A stretch of DNA of 64,000 bases from Cryptosporangium minutisporangium (lineage in GTDB: Bacteria > Actinomycetota > Actinomycetes > Mycobacteriales > Cryptosporangiaceae): the NCBI RefSeq assembly GCF_039536245.1, contig NZ_BAAAYN010000006.1, forward strand, positions 124,001-188,000. The letters are read 5' to 3'. Position 1 is the stretch's first letter. Each line of letters opens with the position of its first letter. Positions 35,880 through 45,025 of the stretch are shown one piece after another. The notes beneath the pieces were generated by a model. The model searched no databases and was not told where the DNA came from. It worked only from the letters and a program-made list of their open reading frames with translations. The position numbers and the translations under genes are program-made.

Positions 35880-36090
35880 CGGTTAGGCCGGCGGTGGGCG
35901 TCCGCCCGGAGTGCGCGACAACCACCTGCCGTGCTGCCCGGGATGCGGCAGCTTGATGACCGTCGTGCAGAGTGGGTTCCTGTGCTGAGGTCCGCGACAC
36001 CATCGACGACGAGATTTGGGCGGGCGGCATGGCCACCGCCGGCGGGACAGGGCGCGAAACACTTGTTGCGGTGCAGGACAGGTAAGGGAT

Positions 36091-36642
36091 GTGGAACGAC
36101 TGCAACGTCCCCGTGAGGAACGCTTCCGAGCGCTCTACGCCGACGCCTACGCCGCCGTGCTGCGCTTCGTGCAGCGTCGTGTGCACGCCTCCTACGCCGA
36201 GGACGTCGTCGCCGACGCGTTCCTCGTGGCCTGGCGGCGGCTGGACGACGCGCCCGACCGCGCCGACGACCTGCGGGCATGGTTGTTCGGCATCGCCCGC
36301 CACTGCCTACTCAACCTTCATCGCGGCCAGGAACGCCGGGACGCGCTGGCGGTCCGCCTCGCGGAGACCACGCTGGTGCCGTTCTCCGAGGGCGTCGACG
36401 ACCACGCGCGCGTGACCGACCAGCGGCTCGACCTGGCCGCGGCCTGGCGACGGTTGAGCGCCGCCGAGCAGGAGGTGCTCGCCCTGACCTGGTTGGAAGA
36501 CCTCGCCTCACCGCAGGGCGCCCGCGTCCTCGGCATCACCCCCACCGCCTACCGCCTGCGATTACTCCGCGCCCGGCGCGCACTGCGCCGGCACCTGGAC
36601 ACCGCCGAGGCTTCATCGACGCCGATAGGGACCCAGCTGTGA
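36091..36642 (+). CDS. ECF-type RNA polymerase sigma factor
   Basis: A 183-residue sigma factor. Region 2 has Y-A-E-D-V-V-A-D-A-F-L-V-A-W-R-R-L (promoter -10 recognition helix) and region 4 has L-S-A-A-E-Q-E-V-L-A-L-T then L-R-L-L-R-A-R-R-A-L. GTG start at 36091 after TAAGGG. Its stop overlaps the GTG of the next gene (GTGA), the standard coupling of a sigma factor to its membrane partner. Confidence 0.9.
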   Translation: MERLQRPREERFRALYADAYAAVLRFVQRRVHASYAEDVVADAFLVAWRRLDDAPDRADDLRAWLFGIARHCLLNLHRGQERRDALAVRLAETTLVPFSEGVDDHARVTDQRLDLAAAWRRLSAAEQEVLALTWLEDLASPQGARVLGITPTAYRLRLLRARRALRRHLDTAEASSTPIGTQL

Positions 36643-37451
36643 ACGTCGACGACACCCGTCTCCGGGCGGCCCTGCGCACCCTCGACCCCGCCACCGCCGA
36701 CCTCTCCGCCGAGGAGCATCACCATGCGGCCCGCGCGCTGGAGCGGATCCTGGCGACCCCACCTCCGGCCGGCCCGCCCGGACACCCGAGGTCACGTGGC
36801 CGCCGGCTGCTCGTCGCGGCGGCGGTCGTCGGCGCCGTGTTCGTGGGAGCGGCCACGTTCCTACAGGTCGGGAACGACGAGCAGGCCTACGCGTCGTGGA
36901 CGCCCGAGCCCAGGACGTTGAGCGAGGACGAGATCGACGCGGTCGCGCCGGAGTGCCGACGTCAGCTGCGCGGCGGCTCCCTCGACCTGGAGCGGGCTCG
37001 GCTGGCGCTGGCGGAGCGGCGTGGCGAGTTCGTCGTCCTGCTCTACCGCACGGACAATCCGGACGTGTCGGGGAAGTGCCTAGCGAGCAACCCCGTCGGC
37101 TCGGACGACGTCGACATGATCGGCGCCGGGATCACCGGCAGCAGCGGGCCGACCCAGAAGGCCCCTCCGCGGGCGCTCGTCGAGGGCGGGTTCAGCCAGT
37201 TCGGCGATGCCTCGGTCACCGACGGGTCCGTGGGCCCGGACGTCACCGGGGTGACGGTGCGCGCCGGGAAGTTCACGGTCGAGGCGTCGGTGCAGAACGG
37301 GTGGTACGCCGCCTGGTGGCCCGGCCCGGCGTTCGACACCGAGAAGCCTCCCGCCAGCGGTCGGTGGGACCCGAAGACGATCGTCCACTACGACCTCACC
37401 CTGAGCGACGGTACGGTCCTGCGCGACGTCCAGCCCACCCGGCCGTCCTGA
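36639..37451 (+). CDS. Membrane-anchored partner of the ECF sigma factor
   Basis: A 270-residue protein. A ~65-residue cytosolic helical head (L-D-P-A-T-A-D-L-S-A-E-E-H) precedes one membrane helix (about 68-86) and an extracytoplasmic domain of ~180 residues with two cysteines. There is no zinc-anti-sigma H-x-x-x-C-x-x-C motif. Position, topology and the GTGA overlap suggest an anti-sigma or sensor for the upstream factor. The outer domain matches no family I know. Confidence 0.7.
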   Translation: MNVDDTRLRAALRTLDPATADLSAEEHHHAARALERILATPPPAGPPGHPRSRGRRLLVAAAVVGAVFVGAATFLQVGNDEQAYASWTPEPRTLSEDEIDAVAPECRRQLRGGSLDLERARLALAERRGEFVVLLYRTDNPDVSGKCLASNPVGSDDVDMIGAGITGSSGPTQKAPPRALVEGGFSQFGDASVTDGSVGPDVTGVTVRAGKFTVEASVQNGWYAAWWPGPAFDTEKPPASGRWDPKTIVHYDLTLSDGTVLRDVQPTRPS

Positions 37452-37493
37452 CGCACGCCGTCCGCCACCCGGCGAGACCGCCCAGCCAGCCGC

Positions 37494-37976
37494 TCAGGCG
37501 GACGGGGCGACCGGTACGCGCAGGTCACGACCGTTCGGATCGAGTGTGAAGTGTTGCGTGGCCGTGGCCCGGTACAGCCGGTACGGCGCCGAACCCTCCA
37601 CGTCGCTCCGCTCCAGCCGGGTCACGCCCCGCTCGGCGGCCGGTCGGTTGTAGACCTCGACGCCCGCATCCAGCTCGGCGGCGGGCACCTCGACGGCGAC
37701 GGCTTGGAGGTAAACGGCCCGGCCCTGGTACACCGGCACCGTCGAGTCGTAGATGACGATGCTCACCGCTGGCCGGACCGCCACGTTGCGGGAGTGGAGG
37801 GCATCGGTCTTGGACACCCAGTAGAAGTCCCGATAGCGATCGGCCACGAAGCACACCGGAGAGACCCAGGGTGTTCCCGCCGAGTCGGCGGTGCCGAGCG
37901 TCAGGTAGAGGTTCGTGTCGACGATGGCTCTCGCAAGGGCGGTCAGGTCCCCGGACGGAGAATTCACGTGCGGCAT
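37494..37976 (-). CDS. Pyridoxamine 5'-phosphate oxidase-like (PPOX) protein
   Basis: A 160-residue split-barrel flavin/F420-binding protein. Characteristic pieces are N-L-Y-L-T-L-G-T-A-D-S-A-G-T-P-W-V-S-P-V near residue 20, D-F-Y-W-V-S-K-T-D-A-L-H-S-R-N, and Y-L-Q-A-V-A-V-E-V-P later. Members use FMN or F420 or bind haem; this one cannot be placed. It is on the same strand as and just downstream of the P450 gene (stop 38001), so it could supply reductant, but that is speculative. Confidence 0.82.
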   Translation of the reverse strand: MPHVNSPSGDLTALARAIVDTNLYLTLGTADSAGTPWVSPVCFVADRYRDFYWVSKTDALHSRNVAVRPAVSIVIYDSTVPVYQGRAVYLQAVAVEVPAAELDAGVEVYNRPAAERGVTRLERSDVEGSAPYRLYRATATQHFTLDPNGRDLRVPVAPSA

Positions 37977-38000
37977 CGTGTCACGGGGTCTTGGGCCGTG

Positions 38001-39230
38001 TCACCAGCGCAGTTCGAGCGCGAGCGGCCCCCGTACGTTGATGGACCTGCGCACCTGCACGCGCTGGTCCGGCACCAACCGCAGGCCGGGCAGGCGCTCG
38101 ATCAGCGTCTGCAGCGCGACGCGCATCTGCACGCGTGCCAGCGCCGCGCCGACGCAGGTGTGCACACCGGCTCCGAACGCGAAGTGGCGGCTCGGGGTTC
38201 GGGTGACGTCGAACCGGTCGGCGTCGGGGTAACGCTCCTCGTCGCGGTTGGCGGCGGCGAAGGCGAGCAGTACGTCGACGCCCTCCGGGAGGTCCACACC
38301 CGCGACCGTGGCCGGGCGGGTGACGCGGCGGAACATGGTCGGGATCGGTGGTTCCAACCGGAGCACCTCCTCGACCGCGTTCGGCACCAGTTCCGGCCGC
38401 TCGCACAGCAGCTCCCACTGGTCGCGGTGGGCGAGAAGCAGATGGAGGGCGCTGCCGATGCCGTCGGCGGTGGTGATGTGGCTGGCGCCGAAGGTGCTAC
38501 CGAACGTGGCGACCAGCTCCGCCTCCTGGTCGAACGTCAGCGGCTCGGCGCCGGGTACGAGCGCGGCGACGACGTCGCTGATGAGGTCGCCCGTCGGAGT
38601 GGCGTGCCGGCGGCGGGCGTACTCGGCCAGGAGCTGCTGGAACGCGAGCACGGTGACGGCGGCCCGCTCCTCCTCGTCCTCGGTGCTGTCCGGACTGCCC
38701 AGGGAGAACAGCGCCCTGCTGCCCGCGTCGGCCAGCGGAACGTCGTCGGGCGCGAAGCCGAACAGCTCCGCGGCGGTCTCCAGCGGCAGCGGCCCCGCGT
38801 ACCGCGCGACCAGGTCGGCGCCGTCGAGGTCGGCGAACGAGTCGACGAGGGTGTCGGCTCGCTTCCGGATGGTTGCTTCCCGCTCCTTGACGAGGCCGGG
38901 CGTCGTCAGGTGCCGGACGTACGGCGTGCGGAGACGGCGGTGGTCCTGGCCGTCGGAGGTGACGTGGTCAGGCCGCTGCGGGTATCCGGTGGCCAGCACC
39001 GCCGACGCCGCCGGATACAGGTCCCGGAGCGGCCGCAGGCTGTTGACCGAGGAGAACCCCTCCGGATTCTTGAGGATCGCGTCGACGTCGCCGAAGCGCG
39101 TGACGACCCAGGCGTCGAGCCGCGGCGAGTAGAAGACCGGCTCCTCGCGTCGGGCCTGCGCGTAGAACGCGTACGGATCCTCGCCGTGCGTTCCTAATGG
39201 ATCGAAGCTCGCCGCGAGCTCACTGACCAT
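38001..39230 (-). CDS. Cytochrome P450
   Basis: A 409-residue soluble bacterial P450. The haem-ligand loop F-G-A-G-V-H-T-C-V-G-A has Cys359, the K-helix E-x-x-R is E-E-V-L-R, and the C-helix carries D-H-R-R-L-R (His97-Arg101). The I-helix reads A-S-H-I-T-T (249-254) where most P450s have A-G-x-E/D-T-T. The acidic member of the proton-relay pair is therefore Ile, which hints at altered oxygen activation or peroxide use. No ferredoxin or reductase gene is adjacent. Substrate unknown. Confidence 0.92.
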   Translation of the reverse strand: MVSELAASFDPLGTHGEDPYAFYAQARREEPVFYSPRLDAWVVTRFGDVDAILKNPEGFSSVNSLRPLRDLYPAASAVLATGYPQRPDHVTSDGQDHRRLRTPYVRHLTTPGLVKEREATIRKRADTLVDSFADLDGADLVARYAGPLPLETAAELFGFAPDDVPLADAGSRALFSLGSPDSTEDEEERAAVTVLAFQQLLAEYARRRHATPTGDLISDVVAALVPGAEPLTFDQEAELVATFGSTFGASHITTADGIGSALHLLLAHRDQWELLCERPELVPNAVEEVLRLEPPIPTMFRRVTRPATVAGVDLPEGVDVLLAFAAANRDEERYPDADRFDVTRTPSRHFAFGAGVHTCVGAALARVQMRVALQTLIERLPGLRLVPDQRVQVRRSINVRGPLALELRW

Positions 39231-39321
39231 CACTCGGCTCCTCTGCGGGGCGGACTGCAGTGCCGCTGTCGTTGCCTGAAGAGGATGACACATTCCACTG
39301 TGGGCGTTTGCGCGACAATCG

Positions 39322-39693
39322 TCACGTCCAGACGGCGAGCAGGAGCGCGGCGGCGCCGGCGACCTCCACCCAGAAGTAGAACCAGATCGGGTAGAAGCCG
39401 CGGGGCACGTCGACGGCCCGCGCGACCAACCGGCCACCGGCCATGCCGAGCAACGCCGCGGCCACCGCGGTTGCGGCGCCGGCGCGGATACCGCCGGGAT
39501 CGGCGACCGCGAGGATCAACACCACGGCGATCGCGACGCCGAACCCGCCGTAGACCGCACGGATCTCGGTGCGGGCCGCCGCACCGGTCAGCGTGATGCC
39601 GAACGGTCTGACCAGCACTGCCGGTGCGGCCAGGCCGAGGACGCCCATCCCCGCGAACAGCACCGCGAGGGCGACGAGGACACCGCTGGTCAC
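39322..39693 (-). CDS. DUF4345-like four-helix membrane protein
   Basis: A 123-residue protein with four hydrophobic helices (about 5-27, 45-65, 70-90 and 100-120) and the conserved R-T-E-I-R-A-V-Y-G-G-F-G after the first helix, as in DUF4345. GTG start. Divergent from an AraC regulator (start 39800), which may control it. Function unknown. Confidence 0.78.
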   Translation of the reverse strand: MTSGVLVALAVLFAGMGVLGLAAPAVLVRPFGITLTGAAARTEIRAVYGGFGVAIAVVLILAVADPGGIRAGAATAVAAALLGMAGGRLVARAVDVPRGFYPIWFYFWVEVAGAAALLLAVWT

Positions 39694-39799
39694 GCCCTCG
39701 CCTCGTTTCCGGCCTCGACCGTTTCGACCTTCCGCACATGCCGCCGCATTTCGGTACTCCGTCTGCTCGTGGACTCGCGTTCCCTGCCACCATGGGCCG

Positions 39800-40594
39800 A
39801 TGCCGGAGATGCCGCTTCCACGAACGTGCTACCGGCCCCGACTGTGGCTGTGGCCGGGCCAGGCGGTGTACGTCGGCACCGCACTCGGGCTCGACCCGCA
39901 TCGCGGCTCGGTGGCCTGCCTGGTGGTCGCCGTCGGCGGAACGTTCACGGTCGGCGTCGACGCCCGGCCCGGCCCGGTGGCGCGCAGCGCCCTGATCCCG
40001 CCGCGGTTGACGCATCAGGTCATCGCCGAGGCCGACCGGATGGCGTTCTGCTACCTCGACCCGGCCTCAGCGCGATTCCACGGCTGCCGACGCGCCATGA
40101 CGACCACCGACGGCGGGATCGCCTACCAGCACCGGTACGAGGACGTCCTGGTCGCCACCGCCGGGAACCTCACCGACCGGACGGCCGAACGCTGGCTCGA
40201 TGCCGCCAGCGGGTCGGATCACCCCGCCGACGCCACCCCGGGCGACGGAGCGCCCGACCGGATGGACCCGCGGATCCGCAAAGCCGTCGACATGCTGCAC
40301 GAGCACGCCGACCGCAGCGACGTGTCCGCCGCCGACTTGGCTGCGCTCGTCGGCCTGTCCACGTCACGGTTCCTGCACTTGTTCGCCGAGTCGGCCGGCA
40401 CCAGCTTCCGGCGCTACCGCCTGTGGCTGCGGATGGGCCGAGCCGCCACGCGGATCCGCGACGGTGCCGACCTGACCACCGCCGCGGTCGACGCCGGTTT
40501 CGCCAGCCCGTCGCACTACACGAGCTCGTTCCACGCCATGTTCGGTTTGCCGCCGCGTCACCTGCTCGGCACGGACATCACGATCTGCGACTGA
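39800..40594 (+). CDS. AraC-family transcriptional regulator
   Basis: A 264-residue regulator. A cupin-like effector domain (residues 1-130) precedes two C-terminal AraC helix-turn-helices (165-260), with L-A-A-L-V-G-L-S-T-S-R-F-L-H-L-F and A-A-V-D-A-G-F-A-S-P-S-H-Y-T-S-S-F. No good ribosome site precedes the ATG. Its last 17 bases overlap the convergent thioesterase gene. Confidence 0.83.
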   Translation: MPEMPLPRTCYRPRLWLWPGQAVYVGTALGLDPHRGSVACLVVAVGGTFTVGVDARPGPVARSALIPPRLTHQVIAEADRMAFCYLDPASARFHGCRRAMTTTDGGIAYQHRYEDVLVATAGNLTDRTAERWLDAASGSDHPADATPGDGAPDRMDPRIRKAVDMLHEHADRSDVSAADLAALVGLSTSRFLHLFAESAGTSFRRYRLWLRMGRAATRIRDGADLTTAAVDAGFASPSHYTSSFHAMFGLPPRHLLGTDITICD

Positions 40595-41036
40595 GTTCGA
40601 CGGCCGCAGCACTGCCGGTTTCGGAAGTCTCGCCGGTCAGGACGGCGCGAAGAGCGCTCGGCACCGGCGTCTTCCCGGATCCGTCCGACGCGATCGAGAC
40701 GTACACGATCCGGGCCGTGCAGGTGTCTCGGCCGTCCCTGCGGACGCAGAAGTGAACGTCGAAGCTCGTCGTGCCGATGCGGCCCGGTCGGACGACGATC
40801 TCGACCGAGTCACCCCACCGGACGCCGTCCCGCCAGTCGATCTCCGACCGGACCAGCTGGACATCGAACCCTGCGGCCACCATCGCGTCGCCGCCCAGAC
40901 CGCGGTCGGCGAGGAAGGCCGACATCGCTTCGTCGAACCAGGCCAGGTACCAGGCGTTGAAGACCACACCCTGTTGGTCGATCTCGTAGTAGCGGGCGCG
41001 CCAGGGAAGGACAAAATCAGCAGCTGGAACACCCAT
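40578..41036 (-). CDS. Acyl-CoA thioesterase (4HBT hotdog fold)
   Basis: A 152-residue 4-hydroxybenzoyl-CoA thioesterase-like protein. The active-site segment Y-Y-E-I-D-Q-Q-G-V-V-F-N-A-W-Y-L contains the expected Asp and the hot-dog helix follows. It would hydrolyse a CoA thioester in the cytosol. It lies 22 bases after malate synthase on the same strand, so it may help control CoA or glyoxylate-shunt intermediates; the acyl group is unknown. Confidence 0.85.
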   Translation of the reverse strand: MGVPAADFVLPWRARYYEIDQQGVVFNAWYLAWFDEAMSAFLADRGLGGDAMVAAGFDVQLVRSEIDWRDGVRWGDSVEIVVRPGRIGTTSFDVHFCVRRDGRDTCTARIVYVSIASDGSGKTPVPSALRAVLTGETSETGSAAAVELSRRS

Positions 41037-41058
41037 TAACCGTTGTCTCCTGGCTCGT

Positions 41059-43257
41059 TCAAGGGGTCGGGGCCTGGTCGGTCAGGATTGCGCTGCGCGC
41101 TTGCGCCTCGTCGCCACCGGGCGTCGCCTTGGCGCGCTGCCGCCACGTGGTGAGCGCGCGCTCGGTGTAGCCGTTGGGCTCCTGCCTCCCGGAGAATACG
41201 AGGTCCAGAGCGGCCTGGAACGACGGGCTGGCCTCGAGGTCGTCGCTCATCGGCCGGTAACCCGGCTCGTCGGCGTTCTGGTCGTCGACCAGCGCCGCCA
41301 TCCGGGCGAACGTCTCGCGGACCTGGGCCTCGGTCACCAGCCCGTGGTGCAACCAGTTCGCGATCTGCTGGCTGGAGATCCGCAGCGTCGCGCGGTCCTC
41401 CATCAGACCGACGCCCTCCAGGTTCGGCACCGTGGAGCAGCCGATGCCCAGCCCGACCCAGCGCACCACGTAGCCCAGGATGGACTGGGCATTGGTCTCC
41501 AGCTCGTGGCGACTCTGCTCCTCGGGGAGGGCCGCGCCGCCGTCGGGCAGCACCGGCGGCACGAGCAGGTCCCGCCGGTCGGCGAGCGGCCGTCGGCGCA
41601 ACTCCTCCTGCACGGCATGCACGTCGGTCTCCAGGTAGTGCAGCGCGTGCAGCGTCGCGGCGGTCGGCGACGGCACCCACGCCGTGTTCGCCCCCGCCTT
41701 CGGGTGGCCGCCCTTGGTGTCCAGCATCTCGCGTATGGCCGCGGGCTTCGCCCACATGCCCTTGCCGATCTGTGCCTGCCCGGCGAACCCCGCGCGCAGC
41801 GCCACGTCGACGTTGCGGTCTTCGTAGGTGCGCAGCCAGGTCTGCGACTTCTGGTCGTCCTTACCCACCACGGGTCCGGCCTCGAAGTCGGTGTGGATCT
41901 CGTCGCCGGTGCGGTCGAGGAAGCCGGTGTTGACGAAGATGACCCGGTCGGCCGCGCGGGCGACGCACGCCTCGAGATTGACCGAGGTGCGCTTCTCCTC
42001 GTCCATGATCCCGATCTTGAGCGTGGTGGGCTCCAGGCCCAGCGCCTCCTCGACGGCGGCGAGCAGGTCGACCGAGAGCGACACCTCGTCCGGGCCGTGC
42101 ATCTTCGGTTTGACGATGTAGACGCTGCCGGTCCGGGTGTTCGAGTACTCGGCGTGGCCGCGCAGCTCGTGCAGTGCGGCGACCGCCGAGACCAGAGCGT
42201 CCAGAACCCCCTCCAGCAGCGGATCGCCGGCGGCGGTGCGCACGGCGTCCAGACGCATGTGGTGGCCGACGTTGCGCACGAGCAGCAGCGACCGCCCGGG
42301 GAGGGTGTACTCGTCGCCGTCGGCGCCGACGTAGGTGCGGTCCCCGTGGATCGCGCGCGTCACCGAGCGTCCGCCCTTGTCGAACGTCGCCGTCAGCCGG
42401 CCGGTGCGTAGGCCGAGCCAGGTGCGGTAGGCGGTCACCTTGTCCGGGCCGTCCACCGTCGCGACCGAGTCCTCCAGGTCCACGATCGTGGACACCGCGG
42501 ACTCCAGCACGACGTCGGACACCCCGGCGTGGTGCTGGGCTCCCACCCGGGTCGACGGGTCGATCACCAGCTCCAGGTGCAGGCCGTTCCGGCGCAGCAG
42601 CACTCCGCCCTGCCGGTGCCCGGCGAACTGGGTCGGGTCCGCCAACCCGGTGGTGCCCTCCCGGGTGTCGACGGCCAGCTCACCCGGCGAGGACACCCGG
42701 TAGGCGACGACGTCGGCGTGGCCGGCGCCCGCCAGCGGGAAGTAGCGGTCGAGCAGGCGGTCGGCCTCCGCGATGACCTGTGCGCCACGCCGTTCGTCGT
42801 AGCCGGGCGTCAGCTCGTGGTCGGTAGGGAGCGCGTCGGTGCCGTAGAGCGCGTCGTAGAGCGAACCCCAGCGGGAGTTCGCCGCGTTCAGCGCGTACCG
42901 GGGCACGGTCGCCGGCACCACCAGCTGCGGACCGGCGACCTCCGCGATCTCCCGGTCGACCCGCGAGACCGTGACCGTCGGCTCCTCCAGCGGGAGCAGG
43001 TAGCCGATCTCGGTGAGGAACGCTTCGAGCGTCTCGACGTCGCCGGCGCCGTGGTCGCGGTGCCAGGCGTCGATCTGCTGCTGCAGTTCGTCCCGGCGGC
43101 GGAGGAGCTCCTCGACCCGCCCGGCGAACTGCTCGTGCAGGCCGGCGACGGTCGACCAGAAGCGGGCCGGCTCCAGGTCGAGTCCGTCGAGCAGCTCGTC
43201 GGCCACGAAGGCGCGGAGCGCGGGGTCGACCTGGAGGCCGGCGGTTTCGTCGTTCAC
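41059..43257 (-). CDS. glcB: Malate synthase G
   Basis: A 732-residue protein, the length typical of monomeric isoform G, which condenses glyoxylate with acetyl-CoA to malate in the glyoxylate shunt. Clear family stretches are Y-A-L-N-A-A-N-S-R-W-G-S-L-Y-D-A-L-Y-G-T, K-M-H-G-P-D-E-V, M-D-E-E-K-R-T-S-V-N-L and G-M-W-A-K-P. The GTG at 43257 has GCGGAGG upstream; the longer frame adds a non-homologous Arg-rich leader. No isocitrate lyase gene is in the window. Confidence 0.95.
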   Translation of the reverse strand: MNDETAGLQVDPALRAFVADELLDGLDLEPARFWSTVAGLHEQFAGRVEELLRRRDELQQQIDAWHRDHGAGDVETLEAFLTEIGYLLPLEEPTVTVSRVDREIAEVAGPQLVVPATVPRYALNAANSRWGSLYDALYGTDALPTDHELTPGYDERRGAQVIAEADRLLDRYFPLAGAGHADVVAYRVSSPGELAVDTREGTTGLADPTQFAGHRQGGVLLRRNGLHLELVIDPSTRVGAQHHAGVSDVVLESAVSTIVDLEDSVATVDGPDKVTAYRTWLGLRTGRLTATFDKGGRSVTRAIHGDRTYVGADGDEYTLPGRSLLLVRNVGHHMRLDAVRTAAGDPLLEGVLDALVSAVAALHELRGHAEYSNTRTGSVYIVKPKMHGPDEVSLSVDLLAAVEEALGLEPTTLKIGIMDEEKRTSVNLEACVARAADRVIFVNTGFLDRTGDEIHTDFEAGPVVGKDDQKSQTWLRTYEDRNVDVALRAGFAGQAQIGKGMWAKPAAIREMLDTKGGHPKAGANTAWVPSPTAATLHALHYLETDVHAVQEELRRRPLADRRDLLVPPVLPDGGAALPEEQSRHELETNAQSILGYVVRWVGLGIGCSTVPNLEGVGLMEDRATLRISSQQIANWLHHGLVTEAQVRETFARMAALVDDQNADEPGYRPMSDDLEASPSFQAALDLVFSGRQEPNGYTERALTTWRQRAKATPGGDEAQARSAILTDQAPTP

Positions 43258-43408
43258 GATGTCAGCCTCCGCTCGGCGCACTCCGGTCGTCGTCTCGCAG
43301 TAAACGACCGTACCCCTCGGGTGTCGATCCGCGCCCCGCGACGCCCGCGACGAGGACCGGACCCGCGCGGCCCGGCCCTTTCGCGCCGCGTCGGAGGCTA
43401 GCGTTCCG

Positions 43409-44047
43409 TCAAACGCGCACCGGCGCGAGACCCTCGGCCCACGCCCGCCACTCCGCCGCACCGGCGCCCTCGGTGAAGGAGTGCACCGAGACGCCGACTG
43501 CATCACCCCACACGTCGCGGCCGAAGACCCGGACGATCGTGTCGTCGTCCCGCAGACCGAGGAAATTCAGGGTCCGGTAGTAGACGTTGCCGCGCGCACC
43601 GATCCGGTCGCAGACCTCGGCGAACGAGCCGGGCACGTTCACCTCCACCGACTGCGGGTCACGCCCGGCGAACCACCGCAGGTAAGCCTCCAGGCTGTGC
43701 AGGTAGAAGTTGGTGTGGGCCGCGCACTGGGCGTACTGGAGATCGTCGGCGAGGTCCGAGCTGGTGTGCGTGAGGTGCAGGTGGGTGCCCTGGTCCCCGC
43801 CGTCCTCCAGCCGCAGGTCCAGCTCGTTGAACCAGCCATCGGCGCCCTCGGCCCGGGTCCGGAAGTGTCGACCCGGCTGCCAGGCGGTGACCGTCCCGCC
43901 GTTGGGGGTGAGACCGCGCTCGGTTCCGCCGAGCCGCGGCTCGTACTCGATGTGCCACTGCCATCCGGCGGTGTGGCGGGTGACCGCGTCCCAGGTAGTG
44001 GCCGTGTCGGCCGGAAGCGTGCCGTCCCAGCGATAGGTCTCGGGCAT
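43409..44047 (-). CDS. SRPBCC (START-like) domain protein
   Basis: A 212-residue protein whose first ~130 residues look like an AHSA1/SRPBCC lipid-binding fold: T-W-D-A-V-T-R-H, then E-Y-E-P-R-L-G-G-T-E-R-G, W-Q-P-G-R-H-F and the closing helix Y-L-H-S-L-E-A-Y-L-R-W-F. The last ~75 residues (G-S-F-A-E-V-C-D-R-I onward) resemble a second partial copy of the same fold. Ligand unknown. Separated from the VOC gene upstream by a strong hairpin. Confidence 0.72.
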   Translation of the reverse strand: MPETYRWDGTLPADTATTWDAVTRHTAGWQWHIEYEPRLGGTERGLTPNGGTVTAWQPGRHFRTRAEGADGWFNELDLRLEDGGDQGTHLHLTHTSSDLADDLQYAQCAAHTNFYLHSLEAYLRWFAGRDPQSVEVNVPGSFAEVCDRIGARGNVYYRTLNFLGLRDDDTIVRVFGRDVWGDAVGVSVHSFTEGAGAAEWRAWAEGLAPVRV

Positions 44048-44135
44048 CTCTGTCTCCGTTTCGTCGGACTGTTGCGTCAGTACAACCAACGGGGGCCCCA
44101 AAAATCGACAGCCGTTCCACACGAGCTTCGGCGGG

Positions 44136-44160
44136 GGCCGGGCACGGTGTGCCCGGCCCT
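44136..44160 (-). terminator. 11-pair hairpin after the two-domain VOC gene
   Basis: GGGCCGGGCAC (44136-44146) and GTGCCCGGCCC (44150-44160) form a perfect stem with a 3-base loop, 20 bases beyond the VOC stop on the minus strand. It separates that gene from the SRPBCC gene. Confidence 0.65.
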
Positions 44161-44180
44161 CGACGCGACGTCCGGCGCGG

Positions 44181-44975
44181 TCAGGCCTGCGTGGCGATCT
44201 TCCAGTGGTAGCCGTCGGGATCGGTGAAGTACCCGGCGTAGTCGCCCTGGCCGGTTTGGGCAGCCGCGGCGGTGACCCGCCCACCGGCCGAGGCCGCGGC
44301 GGCGAGCAGAGCGTCGACGTCGTCCCGGGAGGCGGCGGTGTGGGTGAGGACGAGCGCGGAGAAGCCGTCGCCGTGTTCGTCGACGCCGGCGTCCTTCGCG
44401 AGCCCTTTCCGCGGCAGCAGCCCCAGCCGGCACACGCCGTCGGCGATCGTGAAGTCGATGAACTTGTCGCCGTAGTCGTGGTTGACGCTCATGCCCAGCG
44501 CTTCGTAGAACGCCTTCGACGCCTTCGGCTTGGCGACGCCCAGGTAGACGGCGGTCTCGGTCGGCTGCGGCGGGTCGGGAACCGGATCGCTGTCCTTCTT
44601 GGAGGCCGCGGCCAGCTTCCACACGGCTCCGTCGGGAGCCTGGTAGACGGCGGTGAACTCGCCGAAGAACTGCTTCTTCGCCGGCTTGACGACCGTCGCG
44701 CCGTTGCCGTCGGCGGCCGCGAGGAGGGCCCTGACCTCGGCGGGCTGGGTGACGATGGAGGACAGGACGTAGCCACGGAAGCCCGAGGTCGTCGGCGTCG
44801 CACCGCAGGCAGCGGCGAGCGAGTCGATCTGGTGGAGGGCGAGCCGCCCGGTGCCGCGGAGGTCGAGGCCGTCAGGGTGCTGATCGGCGGTGGCGGAGAA
44901 CGTCGACGTGTAGAAGACGCGCGCGGCTTCGACCTGCGGCACGCCCAGGGTGACGGTGTCGACGGAGAGCGGCAT
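44181..44975 (-). CDS. Two-domain VOC/glyoxalase-like protein
   Basis: A 264-residue protein made of two VOC modules. Module one begins V-D-T-V-T-L-G-V-P-Q-V-E-A-A-R and ends Y-Q-A-P-D-G-A-V-W-K-L-A. Module two begins A-V-Y-L-G-V-A-K-P-K-A-S-K-A-F and ends F-T-D-P-D-G-Y-H-W-K-I-A. This internally duplicated form is common in actinobacteria and usually of unknown substrate. The ATG at 44975 begins at the first beta strand; a longer frame adds a charged leader. Confidence 0.85.
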   Translation of the reverse strand: MPLSVDTVTLGVPQVEAARVFYTSTFSATADQHPDGLDLRGTGRLALHQIDSLAAACGATPTTSGFRGYVLSSIVTQPAEVRALLAAADGNGATVVKPAKKQFFGEFTAVYQAPDGAVWKLAAASKKDSDPVPDPPQPTETAVYLGVAKPKASKAFYEALGMSVNHDYGDKFIDFTIADGVCRLGLLPRKGLAKDAGVDEHGDGFSALVLTHTAASRDDVDALLAAAASAGGRVTAAAAQTGQGDYAGYFTDPDGYHWKIATQA

Positions 44976-45025
44976 CGCTGGGTCCTTCCTGCTGCTCGGG
45001 CGGGGTGGGAGCCGGACGGGCTCGC

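Noticed and set aside
39231-39321. Gap upstream of the P450 checked for a ferredoxin or small RNA
   Set aside because: Under 100 bases with no open frame carrying a Cys motif and no notable symmetry.
43258-43408. Leader of malate synthase checked for a riboswitch
   Set aside because: No conserved riboswitch core could be recognised and the leader is short.
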